Shown: piece after piece, positions 1 through 9,008 of the stretch
How positions within the stretch are numbered: position 1 is the first letter of the stretch
Layout: each line of letters starts with the position of its first letter
Source: a virus
Strand: one strand, 5' to 3'
IMG/VR virus record: IMGVR_UViG_3300032331_003508
Span: 1-31,881 of that record
DNA length: 31,881 bases
Position numbers and translations under genes: made by a program
Notes under the pieces: generated by a model
Told to the model about the DNA's origin: nothing
Seen by the model: only the letters and a program-made list of their open reading frames with translations
Databases searched by the model: none

Positions 1-118
1 AATGGTGATTGTAGCGTAGTTATAGACGGTTGTATCTTAGTAAATGGTGATTGTAGCGTAGTTATAGACGGTTGTATCTTAGTAAATGGTGATTGTAGCG
101 TAGTTATAGACGGTTGTA
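1..118 (-). repeat. 42-bp tandem repeat in the tape-measure gene
   Basis: Two identical 42-bp units (1-42 and 43-84) are followed by 34 bases of a third. They encode a 14-residue Ser/Thr/Pro/Gln unit on the minus strand. A related pair of about 36 bp follows at 153-225. The block may continue beyond the window. Confidence 0.95.
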
Positions 119-3100
119 AAAACGTATTAATAAGTGGTAAAATAGTCTTATTAAGCGACTGAGGCGTTGGTAATAATGTAGTTTTAGCAAGCGACTGAGG
201 CGTTGGTAATGATGTGGTTTTACCAGTCGGCTGTAAAAAAGGCGAAATTGAATGCAGTACAGCAGGAGGAGATACTTGCTGAGGAGATTGCTGTGATTTG
301 TTAGCTTGAGGGCTACGCCGGAACAAATTTAAGAAAAATTGAATATCACCAAATACCTTCGGTAATTCACTGTTATTAAATTCTTGAGCAAAAGTCTGTT
401 TTACTTTAGGCAAAAACTTTAAATTGTTTGCCGGGTTTGTCTGCATATATACAGGGGATGGCAGCGGTACAGAGCTTAAAAATGATTGGACTTTACCTAA
501 AGTATTTTTACTATTTACGCCAAGTGAATTTATACTTTTAAGAATGTTGCTATTATTATAAATTGTATTACCTGCATTACTTAAAGTATTTTTACTATTT
601 ACGCCAAGTGAATTTATACCTTTAAGAATGTTGCTATTATTATGAATTGTATTACCTGCATTACTTAAAGTATTTTTACTATTAACAACAATTGCACTCA
701 TTATCTTGGTAATTTCTATTTTGGCATTTGTCAGTGCCTCCACAGCTTTCGTCCCAAAGCTATTACCAAAAATAGTCCCTATCGCCATCATGATTTTAGA
801 TGGAGAAGCAATACCAAATACTTGCTTAATGGCATCTATAACAGAGCCACCGAAATTAGTCAATAGTCCTAAAACACTACCAGCAGAAGAGAATACTCCT
901 TTGCCAAATGCAGAGATAAAATTAATGCCTATATCTTTAAGATTTCCGCCTTTACTGAAAATATTTATAGCATTGTTAATGAAGCTACCTAGCGTCCTCA
1001 TCATAGTGCCACCAGATGAAAATACGCCTTTGCTAAAAGAAGAGATAAAATTAACACCTATATCCTTTAGTCCGCCACCTTTGCCAAATGCAGAAATGGC
1101 ACTATTAAATACATTACCTAAAATACTGTCACCACCAAAATCTTTTTTGATTGCTGATAACAATTTAGTCAATGGATGGGCAGGTTTATCAACTTCTTTT
1201 AAGTATTCCTGAACTTCTGGTTGCTGGGCAAACTGCCTATAATCACCACCGGAATTATTAAAAGCACGAGCAGCTTTTGCTTGTAATTCTTGTAGCTTTT
1301 CTGGCGAAACTGTGTGAGATTGAATGTATGGTTTCCCGCCTAGTGCAGCATGAATATTGTCCCCCAGCTCAAGTTCTTTGAGGTTGGGGTCGCTATTATT
1401 AAATGCAAATAAAACTTCATTTTTATCGTTTAATTTACCATAACCTTGATAATCATCTAAATACGTTAACCCTAATGATTGAGCTATCTTAGGATTTTTC
1501 ATTAACATCTTATTAAATTTTGTAGCAAGTTTAAATGGTGTGTCAAACCCTGTCATTAAGTTTGTGTCATGAGTCCAGTCATAGACATCATTTATCTGTA
1601 GTCCCCCTTCTTTGTTGCGGTTATAATTAAATCCCCCTAACGTATAGTGTAGATTTTTAAATCCCGGTATTTGGCTAATATTATTCCCAACAGTACCATC
1701 GTTCATTTCCCATTGATCAGGAATCGTTGCAGAAGGCTTATTTTCTCGCATAGCCTTAAACTTGTATTCAAGCATTGATCTATACATCACAGCCATTTCC
1801 GCTTCTCTGGCTGTGCGCCCTTGTATCTTATGTACATCAATATTGCCTTGATAGTACGCGCCTAAATGTTTAACTGGTTCTGATATTTTCCCCAATATAC
1901 CAGTATCGCCTAATGCAACCATAGCCGCGCCGATCATTGAGCCAAATAAACTTCTTTTTTCTTTTTGGTTACTCTTGTCATAAACATTCTTGGTAACGTC
2001 TGCCATGTTACCCACTGAGTTTTTAATTACGTCATCATAATTGCTTATATGTTCAGAGTTAAACTGGTTTAATTCTTTAGTACCAATGTCAACAGCCCCG
2101 GCTAACATCTCACTAGCATCGGATACATCAATAACGCCTTTTTTGATGCCTATAGCCAATCCTGACGCTATCATTAAACCCAATGCTATCATCACCTTTG
2201 ATGGTGAACTGATACCCATGTTTTGCTTAATCTGGGATTGGATTGAATTGCCCAGCCCAGCGATCGCATTAGTAGCAATACCAGCATTCTTGAGTATACC
2301 CTGTTCTAATCCCTTGACAATATCCTTACCTGTCTCAACAAAATTAGCTACTGGTGCAAACTTACTTATAGCTGCATTACCTAAAGACGCTGCTGTTCCC
2401 ATTGCCAAAGCCCCAGCGTTGTACAGGTTAGCATCGTTGCTACCGTGCATATCAGGAACTACTTTTAAGCCACCACCAAACATTTTTAACGCTTCAGCGC
2501 GTCCTATTTTATTTGCTTTTAAATATTGAGGAAGTACATTTTTAAATGTACTAGCGTAATTCAGAGTAGAGTCTTGTTGTGTTTGTTGCTTAGTATCTTG
2601 GTGTGCTTGTTTTAAGGACTTAGCGATCGCCATAGTTCTGAAAGCAGCTGCTACACCGTCGTTAGCAGACCCTATGGGATTAGTAAAAGCTTTTAATCCC
2701 AGTGGGGTAACGAGTTCCGTACCAAATTTAGCGATATTAACTAAATGGTCAACAGCTTCTCTGGGTTGGGTAAAAGTCTTATCTGTTACTGCGTCTTTAA
2801 CAAAGTTTTTGGCTGTCCCATAAGTAGCTTGGAATAAAGTCTGATCTGGGTTAGCTGCATGATGTTCCCCAACCTTGTCAAGCATATTTAAGCCAGTGCT
2901 AGTGGCGGACATAGCAATCATGGCTTTGTTGCTAATGTCGCTTAAATTGGGTATCATGTACGTACCCGCCAAGCCTAAGCTAGATAAATCATTGAGAGGG
3001 TCAAATGCAGATTTAACGGTTGTCACCATTTTCCTAGCACCCTCGGACACTTTGCTGTTCCCCTTCTGCATCCCAAAGAACAACCCAGAAGCTATCATCA

Positions 3101-5762
3101 TCCCAATCTCAAACATCACCCAAGATGGAGATTGGATTTTCATCTTAGCTTCAACAGTTTTAATTAGGTCATCAAGCATCTTCCTGGCAACATCAGACAC
3201 GCCATCAGAGCCATGCTTAACACCTTTTGCTAATCCTGCGTCAATATCAATACCTAATTGTTGAGCTAAAGGCGCATAGTGGGTAAGCTGCTTATCAAAA
3301 ATACTTTTTTCTTCTGTGTTTAATTTATCTATCAAGCCCTTGGCATTTGTTTGTCTGGCTTTGACTTGAGACTTGCCTTTGGCATGAGCTTTGCTAAGAT
3401 CGCTGTTAATTGTTTTGTTAAAACCAGCATCTTGGGCTTGTTTGGCAATACCATCTATGTCTTGTACCGCAAACTTGGTATTATCTATAAATTTTTTAAT
3501 TTTCTCTTTTGTAGCTTTAATTTCTGCTGAAGTTCCCGTTAATTTAACTATGTCAAACTCAGATTTTAATTTTTTATATTCTGCATTAAAATATTGATTT
3601 ATGCCTGTAAATGAATCACTAACACGCTTTAAAGATATTTCTTTTTGCGCTTTTATTTCGTCTGATTTTTTGGGTGTTCCTAGCTGGAATGATACTAATT
3701 CTTCACCATTCTCTTTAGCAGTTGCTTCAGCATATTGTTTAGACAGATCAACATTTTTTAATGTATTAGTTTTTATAGCTTCAAAGTGCTGCTTTAACTG
3801 CTGTGGTACTTGACTTGCAGTAGTTTCGATAGGCAGTAATTCAAGTTCTGGTTGTGGTTTTTTGGGAACGTTTAAAGGTGATTGTATGGGTGTCACTGGA
3901 TTTGTATTAGCCGCAAAATTAGCCAGTGCATTAACAGCATTATTCAGTATTTCAGCAGCATTTTCTAGCTTAATTGCTGCATTCTCTAGTTTAATTGCAG
4001 CTTCATCAGATTTAGTTTCTTCCTGCTTGCTATTAGGCGCAGCAGGATCGGATTGAGCGGTTTTTTTCTTACCTAATAATTCACTAACAACATCATAAGT
4101 ATTTGGGAGTATTGTCTTCAGCACTGGTTTTGCTGACTGCTTTCCAACACTTGCAATTTGCCCAGCAGCAATATGTCCAACAAATCCAGAAACTACACCA
4201 GGAACACCTACGGCATTAAGTGTACCGCCTATAACATTACCGATTTGTCCAGAAGCAGCATTAACAGTATTATCAATAGTATTATTAATGGATTGAACAA
4301 CAGCATTTTGAATATGCTGCTTAATAGTAGTATTTGCTTTATTAATAGTATTGACTAAGAAATTATCATTATCAGGTGTTTGTGTGTTAGTTGCTTGTGT
4401 GTTAGTTGCTTGTGTGTTAGTTGCTTGTGTGTTAGTTGCTTGTGTGTTAGTTGCTTGTGTGTTAGTTGCTTGTGTGGTGGATGAATTTTTATTAAAATTC
4501 CCAATTCTATCCATGCCTATAGCACGTTGGTTATACAGTCTATGGAAAGCACTAAAAGCGTCTTGCCCAACGCTAACAGCCTTTTCTCCAACAGTTTTAT
4601 TTGCGTCCTCTTGGGCTTTCTTCCCTGCACCAAGCAAGCGCAATAGTGAATTAGTTGCAATCCTGGTTGTAGTGGTTATATCAGAGCCAAATGTATCTAT
4701 AAGGCTGTTGTTAATACCTTTGCTAATACTCATCCCAAAGTCACCGACAACCCCATCCATAACGGACGTAAATAAGCCTTTACGCAAGACCCTCTCTTCT
4801 GTCGGTCTTTGTTTTGATTTCTGCTCAGAAGAGGCTTGAGTTGCTTGGTTTTGTGTACCATCTACTGTAACTGTGGTATTTTGTGGTTGACCACCTTTCT
4901 CTGAGTCAAAAGTATCTGCAAAAGCTAAACCAATACCTTTACTAATGTCAGCGATAACACCAGATGACAAACCTTCCAGAAACACTCTTGTGGCTCTTGC
5001 CGGAATGGATTTCCCTTCCGAACTTTTCTTAGATCCAATAGCACTAGAAATGGCACTGGATGACAGTTCTTCTAGGAAAGCTCTGGCAAAGTCTTCAACC
5101 GTAATTTCTTTGGTAGAAATGCGTTTACTTCCTGTCGCCTTTTCATTAACCGACTGGGATGGCTGTTTTTGACTAGGCGTACTCTCTTGGGTAACACGAG
5201 TCTTTTTAGCCTGTTTTTCAGCTTCAGCGGTAATCTTGATATTCTTAGCAGACAGGTCTTTTATTCTTTGTTCAAAAGCATCAATGCTTGATGTATCAAC
5301 TTCAAACTTAATTGGATTATTACCAATCTGATCGTTGATATATGCAATCTTGTCAGTAACACTATTTAATTTTTCTTCTAAAATATCAAAACTTTTTGTA
5401 TCAACATTTGCAGTAATTGGGTTATTATCAAAATACGTATTAACCTGTTTAAGGTGCTGTACTTTAAGATTTAAGTGTTTATTTAAATCAGTGAGTTGAC
5501 TATCATCAACACTAGGAGTAATAGGATTATTATTAAAATATTTATTAACTTGCTTAAGGTGCTTTTCTTTAGTATTTAAGTGTTTACTTAAATCATCATT
5601 CTTCATGGATTTATCATCAACACCAATGGTTAAATCCACACCTTTAAATCTATTCTCTATCAATAATGCCGCTTCATAAGCCTTCTTCTTAGCCCGTTCC
5701 AAAGTCTTTTCTAGCTCAGAAGAATCAGCAGATAACTCTACAATTAATTCGCCTAAATTCAT
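1..5762 (-). CDS. Tail tape-measure protein (partial, C-terminus off the left edge)
   Basis: The reading frame starts at ATG 5762 behind a TAGGAG ribosome-binding site and stays open to base 1, so at least 1,920 residues are present and the C-terminus is missing. Tape-measure proteins set tail length and pass through the tail tube at infection. Supporting signs are the great length, the position right after the gpG/gpGT chaperone genes, the Ala/Ser/Lys-rich coiled-coil-like N-terminus, and repeated phage tape-measure signatures of the type GIASPSKIMMAIG (about 740-830), SSPSKVMIALGLMIASG (about 2160-2230) and IQSPSWVMFEIGMMIASG (about 3070-3140). It contains three internal tandem-repeat blocks, a TQATN pentapeptide run, a 28-residue repeat and a 14-residue repeat near the edge. 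The middle third (about 1230-1720) is less repetitive and rich in Asn, Asp and aromatic residues, so it may be a separate folded domain of unknown role. Confidence in the family is high. Confidence 0.9.
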   Translation of the reverse strand, partial: MNLGELIVELSADSSELEKTLERAKKKAYEAALLIENRFKGVDLTIGVDDKSMKNDDLSKHLNTKEKHLKQVNKYFNNNPITPSVDDSQLTDLNKHLNLKVQHLKQVNTYFDNNPITANVDTKSFDILEEKLNSVTDKIAYINDQIGNNPIKFEVDTSSIDAFEQRIKDLSAKNIKITAEAEKQAKKTRVTQESTPSQKQPSQSVNEKATGSKRISTKEITVEDFARAFLEELSSSAISSAIGSKKSSEGKSIPARATRVFLEGLSSGVIADISKGIGLAFADTFDSEKGGQPQNTTVTVDGTQNQATQASSEQKSKQRPTEERVLRKGLFTSVMDGVVGDFGMSISKGINNSLIDTFGSDITTTTRIATNSLLRLLGAGKKAQEDANKTVGEKAVSVGQDAFSAFHRLYNQRAIGMDRIGNFNKNSSTTQATNTQATNTQATNTQATNTQATNTQATNTQTPDNDNFLVNTINKANTTIKQHIQNAVVQSINNTIDNTVNAASGQIGNVIGGTLNAVGVPGVVSGFVGHIAAGQIASVGKQSAKPVLKTILPNTYDVVSELLGKKKTAQSDPAAPNSKQEETKSDEAAIKLENAAIKLENAAEILNNAVNALANFAANTNPVTPIQSPLNVPKKPQPELELLPIETTASQVPQQLKQHFEAIKTNTLKNVDLSKQYAEATAKENGEELVSFQLGTPKKSDEIKAQKEISLKRVSDSFTGINQYFNAEYKKLKSEFDIVKLTGTSAEIKATKEKIKKFIDNTKFAVQDIDGIAKQAQDAGFNKTINSDLSKAHAKGKSQVKARQTNAKGLIDKLNTEEKSIFDKQLTHYAPLAQQLGIDIDAGLAKGVKHGSDGVSDVARKMLDDLIKTVEAKMKIQSPSWVMFEIGMMIASGLFFGMQKGNSKVSEGARKMVTTVKSAFDPLNDLSSLGLAGTYMIPNLSDISNKAMIAMSATSTGLNMLDKVGEHHAANPDQTLFQATYGTAKNFVKDAVTDKTFTQPREAVDHLVNIAKFGTELVTPLGLKAFTNPIGSANDGVAAAFRTMAIAKSLKQAHQDTKQQTQQDSTLNYASTFKNVLPQYLKANKIGRAEALKMFGGGLKVVPDMHGSNDANLYNAGALAMGTAASLGNAAISKFAPVANFVETGKDIVKGLEQGILKNAGIATNAIAGLGNSIQSQIKQNMGISSPSKVMIALGLMIASGLAIGIKKGVIDVSDASEMLAGAVDIGTKELNQFNSEHISNYDDVIKNSVGNMADVTKNVYDKSNQKEKRSLFGSMIGAAMVALGDTGILGKISEPVKHLGAYYQGNIDVHKIQGRTAREAEMAVMYRSMLEYKFKAMRENKPSATIPDQWEMNDGTVGNNISQIPGFKNLHYTLGGFNYNRNKEGGLQINDVYDWTHDTNLMTGFDTPFKLATKFNKMLMKNPKIAQSLGLTYLDDYQGYGKLNDKNEVLFAFNNSDPNLKELELGDNIHAALGGKPYIQSHTVSPEKLQELQAKAARAFNNSGGDYRQFAQQPEVQEYLKEVDKPAHPLTKLLSAIKKDFGGDSILGNVFNSAISAFGKGGGLKDIGVNFISSFSKGVFSSGGTMMRTLGSFINNAINIFSKGGNLKDIGINFISAFGKGVFSSAGSVLGLLTNFGGSVIDAIKQVFGIASPSKIMMAIGTIFGNSFGTKAVEALTNAKIEITKIMSAIVVNSKNTLSNAGNTIHNNSNILKGINSLGVNSKNTLSNAGNTIYNNSNILKSINSLGVNSKNTLGKVQSFLSSVPLPSPVYMQTNPANNLKFLPKVKQTFAQEFNNSELPKVFGDIQFFLNLFRRSPQANKSQQSPQQVSPPAVLHSISPFLQPTGKTTSLPTPQSLAKTTLLPTPQSLNKTILPLINTFLQPSITTLQSPFTKIQPSITTLQSPFTKIQPSITTLQSP
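498..685 (-). repeat. 84-bp tandem repeat in the tape-measure gene
   Basis: Near-identical 84-bp units begin at 498 and 582, and the start of a third at 666. They encode a 28-residue unit with NTLSNAGNTI and NSNILKGINSLG. The frame is kept, so each unit would add a fixed length to the tape measure. Confidence 0.95.
4381..4470 (-). repeat. 15-bp tandem repeat (six copies)
   Basis: Six perfect copies of TGTGTGTTAGTTGCT encode a TQATN pentapeptide run in the tape-measure protein, probably a flexible linker. The perfect identity suggests recent slippage or expansion. Confidence 0.97.
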
Positions 5763-5781
5763 AATATTAACTCCTATAAAG

Positions 5782-5817
5782 AAAAAGATTACAGACTAAG
5801 AATATTAATCTGTAATC
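5782..5817 (-). terminator. Intrinsic terminator between gpGT and tape measure
   Basis: On the minus strand GATTACAGA and TCTGTAATC form a perfect 9-bp stem, followed by TTTTTCTTT. The hairpin overlaps the gpGT stop codon and lies 20 bases before the tape-measure ATG, inside what otherwise looks like one tail operon. It may lower expression of the downstream tail genes. Confidence 0.8.
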
Positions 5818-6972
5818 AAGAAAGTAGCAGATTCAAAGCTGATAGAACCGGAGCGGGCAACCGATTGTTTTTGATAATATCCTTAACAATGTTTTCCGTT
5901 GCTTGGCTAATCTTGCGGGTATCGCCTCTAATATCGTCAGGAAAGGGTAGCAAATCAATAAACTCCATGTTGGGGTCAGTGTCTTTTTTGAACCCGTTAA
6001 ACAATCCCGTCCAACCGATTGCATGAACCCGTCCCTCAATATTAGCCTGTTCCCTCCGGTGTTGTTCAAGTGCCTCAATGCACTCAAATACTACGTGAAT
6101 GGGTTGATCTAAGAAACTATCCCAGTCTCTAAATCTGGGGTCAGAAACTCGGTAGGACTGGATTCGCCAGTAGATACTTCCCCAGTCAACTGAGGAACTG
6201 GTAGCTGCTCCCCCTCAGTCACAGGTACAGGTGCTGATTCTGGTTCTACTTTCCACCGACTACGCTCGTTCTCATAGAATTTGTAAATAGCAGATACAAA
6301 TTCATCACTACAGTCTTTAGTGTCTTCTTCAGACCACTCATCTGTACCAACTACGTAAGACTTAGTTGAGTTATTGTAAAGAAACCCTACAGTCATGGGT
6401 AAGTTTTCCGCTACAGGTTGAACTCTGATAATTGAATCTGTATCTGAGGGTTGATAGTTGCCCAGCACAGTGACTAAACAATTGCCAAAGCGAATTACTT
6501 GTCCATCCTGTAATGGGAAGTGGGTTGAAGCAACGGAAATACTTGTGGAATTAAAAAGTACTGATGATGTAAGTTCCACTGGGAAAGCTACCCGTTTTTT
6601 AATGAACAGAGTAGCCACAGCAATAGACACAGAAGCACTGTCAATGGAACTCAGAGCATTTAGTTCAGTGAAGTCTTCAATGTAGTCGTAAATGACATCA
6701 GAGTTATCAACTTCAGTCGCACCATCAGCAGACCGAGTAGGAGAAAGTAATTCTTGGGCTTCTGCAATTGTGACACCACGATCAACAGAAATCTTTTTAA
6801 CCAGCTTAGACGCAATAATAGCTGCTTTTTGACGTTTAGCATCAATGCTATCAATGTCCCTAGCTTCACCGACACTCAAAGAACCGCGTTTTTCTAAATA
6901 GATAATTCCCGTGGACTCATTACCCACAGGAATAACTTCATATTTGGCTTTCTTGTTAATTATTGGGCGCAT
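5816..6972 (-). CDS. gpGT-like tail assembly chaperone (predicted -1 frameshift product)
   Basis: The -1 frame of the gpG-like gene is open from 6214 to the TGA at 5818-5816 (about 132 codons) and has no good start codon or ribosome-binding site of its own. It encodes a convincing conserved-looking protein with YWRIQSYRVSDPRFRDWDSF, IHVVFECIEALEQHR and MEFIDLLPFPDDIRGDTRK. The frame begins immediately after a TGA (6217-6215) that touches a run of five G residues (6214-6210, minus strand), where a Gly tRNA on GGG could slip back one base. In lambda-type siphoviruses gpGT is made in small amounts by -1 frameshifting and recruits the tape-measure protein for tail-tube assembly. This gene sits exactly there, between tube and tape measure. 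Only the coordinates of the outer span are given; the join is at about 6212. Confidence 0.75.
6109..6972 (-). CDS. gpG-like tail assembly chaperone (unshifted product)
   Basis: This 287-residue protein begins MRPIINKKAKYEVIPVGN and ends in a Pro/Glu/Thr-rich tail that terminates at TAG 6109. Its start overlaps the end of the upstream 79-residue gene by 13 bases, so translation is probably coupled. Placement between tail tube and tape measure, and the overlapping -1 frame continuing past its stop codon, identify it as the gpG-type partner of the gpG/gpGT pair. It is longer than lambda gpG (140 residues). No enzyme motif is visible. The acidic N-terminal half (residues about 20-100) is predicted helical, the middle (about 100-215) more beta-like. 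The assignment rests mainly on context. Confidence 0.65.
   Translation of the reverse strand: MRPIINKKAKYEVIPVGNESTGIIYLEKRGSLSVGEARDIDSIDAKRQKAAIIASKLVKKISVDRGVTIAEAQELLSPTRSADGATEVDNSDVIYDYIEDFTELNALSSIDSASVSIAVATLFIKKRVAFPVELTSSVLFNSTSISVASTHFPLQDGQVIRFGNCLVTVLGNYQPSDTDSIIRVQPVAENLPMTVGFLYNNSTKSYVVGTDEWSEEDTKDCSDEFVSAIYKFYENERSRWKVEPESAPVPVTEGEQLPVPQLTGEVSTGESSPTEFLTPDLETGIVS
6210..6217 (-). other. Candidate -1 ribosomal slip site (G5 run)
   Basis: On the minus strand the sequence reads ACTGAGGGGGAGCAG. Frame 0 is GAG GGG GAG; slipping one base back gives GGG GGA in the gpT frame. The TGA of the -1 frame ends right at the G run, which limits where the shift can occur. A second weaker possibility is the CCCC run near 6136-6139. 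Confidence 0.55.
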
Positions 6973-7199
6973 AATTCAATCTGTAAATTGTCTTGGGAAT
7001 CTGCTAAGAGTTGATAGGTTGCTACCTGTTTAACGGAATCAGGAATCTTGATTTGATAAGAGGAGTAGCGATCAGAAACGGTAATTTGCCCTGACAACCC
7101 TCCTCTAAAAACTGCCGCACCGCATAGCAACCTATCTTCATCAATGCGGCAGTTAATGAGGATAGCTAATAAACCAGTGCTATCCTTGAGAACTTTCAT
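6960..7199 (-). CDS. Small tail-region protein, unknown
   Basis: This 79-residue protein (MKVLKDSTGLLAILINCRID...) lies between the tail tube and the gpG-like gene. Its ATG overlaps the stop codon of the tube gene in a TAATG junction, and its end overlaps the gpG start by 13 bases, so it is translationally coupled on both sides. It looks like a small beta-strand protein with two Cys residues near the middle. I do not recognise the family. Its position makes a minor virion or tail assembly role likely, but this is inferred only from context. Confidence 0.7.
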   Translation of the reverse strand: MKVLKDSTGLLAILINCRIDEDRLLCGAAVFRGGLSGQITVSDRYSSYQIKIPDSVKQVATYQLLADSQDNLQIELCAQ

Positions 7200-7957
7200 T
7201 ACAAGTTATAAACAGGGAATCCGGTACTAGAACCACCAGAAGCATAATAAGCAGGAGTCCAGGATATTTCATCTTGAAACTCTAACGTGAAAGTATATTT
7301 CAAGACTTCCATCTGTGTTGCTGGCATAGTCAAAGCCGTTACTTTAGATGCACCTTCCAGTCTTGCGCCGTTGGGATAAGTAGCGATCGCGTACAATTCC
7401 CGGTTCATAAATACAGGGTCAAAAAATGTCCGTTTAACAAATTGCTCTAAAGCAATATCACCAACGTATTCAATGCCTTCCACAGTAAGTTCTCTTTTGG
7501 TGCGGACAATAGCAGAACTAGTACCACTACCAGACTGAGCGTGAGTAGTGTCTACTACAGTGGGACTAAGTTGAGGACCAAGGTTGGTAATCCCTAGTAC
7601 AGGAAACATATCCTGAACTAATCTAGCGGTAGAGTTGGCCGGAATAGTATCCAAAAGAGGTGCGACCGTTAAAGACACTGCGGTAGTACCAGTTAAAGTA
7701 GCATTAGACAATACTAGTATTTGCTGGCGGATTAAAGGATTAGTAGGTGCAACAAAAGACAAAGAAGTACCAGCGGCAATAGTATAAGTGACACCAGTAG
7801 TAGCACTAACACTAATATTAGTAGCACCCTCTAAAGCACCAGCAGTACAAGTTAAAGTAGTGGTAGTAACTGCACGGGTATTTTCTGGTAACATTTTAAC
7901 ATCAAGAGTAAAGTTTTGAAGAATTACGGTTTGGACCGGACGATTAGCTAAAGCCAT
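7199..7957 (-). CDS. Major tail tube protein (gpV-type) with inserted beta domain
   Basis: A 252-residue protein with an AGGAG site upstream of ATG 7957. The C-terminal half (from about residue 145: REL TVEGIEYVGDIALEQFV, then YAIATYPNGARLEGASKV and LKYTFTLEFQDEISWTP) has the look of siphovirus tail tube proteins, which stack in hexamer rings around the tape measure. Residues about 30-110 form a Thr/Ala/Val-rich segment (TCTAGALEGATNISVSATTG, then PANSTARL) resembling small Ig-like beta insertions found in phage tube proteins and similar to segments in two other virion genes here. It sits upstream of the gpG/gpGT genes, as in lambda. Family assignment is moderate to good. Confidence 0.7.
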   Translation of the reverse strand: MALANRPVQTVILQNFTLDVKMLPENTRAVTTTTLTCTAGALEGATNISVSATTGVTYTIAAGTSLSFVAPTNPLIRQQILVLSNATLTGTTAVSLTVAPLLDTIPANSTARLVQDMFPVLGITNLGPQLSPTVVDTTHAQSGSGTSSAIVRTKRELTVEGIEYVGDIALEQFVKRTFFDPVFMNRELYAIATYPNGARLEGASKVTALTMPATQMEVLKYTFTLEFQDEISWTPAYYASGGSSTGFPVYNL

Positions 7958-8002
7958 TTATAAACTCCTAAGCAATTACAAAATAAGTGTAAACAAAAAA
8001 AA

Positions 8003-8623
8003 TTAAGCACTGCGAGTAACACGGATTGCATTGTAAAAAGCATCAAAATCAATACTAGGTACGTTACCTGATGAATCAGTGAGGTTAATTGCTGTGGTAG
8101 CATTAGCCACAGTCCCAGCAGTGTTTCCAAGACTGCCATCATAAAAATAGATGGTAGGGCGAATGGTGATTACAGAACCGGATTTTTGATAAAGCAATCT
8201 AATTCCCCATGTAGTAGGAGAAATTGAAGGTGGTGCAAGCTGTATTGTAGAGCTATTGGCGGTTGTACTACTTACAGTTGCGTTCACAGTAATAGTGATA
8301 GAAGTAGTGCTATTGATAGTCAGCACAGTGTTAGCAGCAATAGTACCACCGCCAGCCGTTACTGTAACTACATCACCAACACGCACATTAGCAAACCCGT
8401 TAGCAGTGGTAGTAGTAATAGTTGCACTACCGCTGGTAATATTGCAGTTGGCAACAGTGAAAGTGCTAGGGGTGATGCTGCCGTGGTTAAAAGGCAAAAA
8501 GAAAGATTCTTCAGCGGTAACACCAACACCTTCTACTTCTACTGCTGTACCTGCGGTAATTACAGCGGTAGTAGCATTGGTTGTAACAGATTTTGGTCTA
8601 CTAAAATCTAAGTTAATTGGCAT
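8003..8623 (-). CDS. Beta-rich virion protein, probable tail or neck component
   Basis: This 206-residue protein starts MPINLDFSRPKSVTTNATTA. The centre (about residues 55-125) is a low-complexity Thr/Val/Ala beta segment (for example NGFANVRVGDVVTVTAGGG), and the C-terminus has TTWGIRLLYQKSG and IRPTIYFYDGS. There are no enzyme motifs. It lies between the tail-terminator-like gene and the tail tube gene. It may be a second tube-like or decoration protein. The repeated Ig-like beta domain shared with 7199-7957 and 11402-12340 supports a virion-surface location. The exact role is unknown. Confidence 0.65.
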   Translation of the reverse strand: MPINLDFSRPKSVTTNATTAVITAGTAVEVEGVGVTAEESFFLPFNHGSITPSTFTVANCNITSGSATITTTTANGFANVRVGDVVTVTAGGGTIAANTVLTINSTTSITITVNATVSSTTANSSTIQLAPPSISPTTWGIRLLYQKSGSVITIRPTIYFYDGSLGNTAGTVANATTAINLTDSSGNVPSIDFDAFYNAIRVTRSA

Positions 8624-8639
8624 AATTTTTAAGTGGTTG

Positions 8640-9008
8640 TTACATAACTATGGGGTCAAAAATGACAATCCTGCTTTGTTCTAGTATATCAGAAGTAGCG
8701 GGAATGTGTGTATAACGTAAGACTGGAAACCGTCTCTCTATCTTAGCGATCGCCGTTGGTAAATTAGAATTTTTTACCCAATTACGCAGTAGAATTTCCC
8801 ATTGTTGAGGCTTATATCTTAACCCAGCGCTGGTAGCTTTAGCCGCAACATTAGGGGTTTCCTTAATCAAACATTCAAGCCCGTTACTTGCAGATGGTGG
8901 TTGAGAAGAACTACCGTATACCCAGATTGAAGGCAACCCATTAGTATAAGTACCCAACTCAGTAGCCAGTAGCGTTGCCAGAATTTTTCTGAGGTCAATT
9001 GCTTTCAT
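8640..9008 (-). CDS. Tail terminator-like protein (gpU-type position)
   Basis: A 122-residue protein (MKAIDLRKILATLLATELG...) whose ATG lies inside the end of the preceding gene (14-base overlap). Size, an alpha/beta pattern with a helical start followed by strands (YKPQQWEILLRNWV, SRIVIFDPIVM) and position between the gpZ-like and tail tube genes match phage tail terminator proteins, which cap the tail tube and join it to the head. No residue-level signature proves this, so it is a context-based call. Confidence 0.6.
   Translation of the reverse strand: MKAIDLRKILATLLATELGTYTNGLPSIWVYGSSSQPPSASNGLECLIKETPNVAAKATSAGLRYKPQQWEILLRNWVKNSNLPTAIAKIERRFPVLRYTHIPATSDILEQSRIVIFDPIVM

Noticed and set aside
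706-5172. Several plus-strand open frames of 60-170 codons across the left 5 kb
   Set aside because: They are shadows of the tape-measure gene: the minus frame is continuous, has phage motifs and a ribosome-binding site, and the plus frames have odd composition and no ribosome-binding sites.
8256-8684. Plus-strand frame with Val-rich hydrophobic segments resembling a membrane protein
   Set aside because: It is antisense to the Thr/Ala/Asn-rich virion protein on the minus strand, whose codons give Val/Ile-rich antisense reading; no ribosome-binding site is visible.
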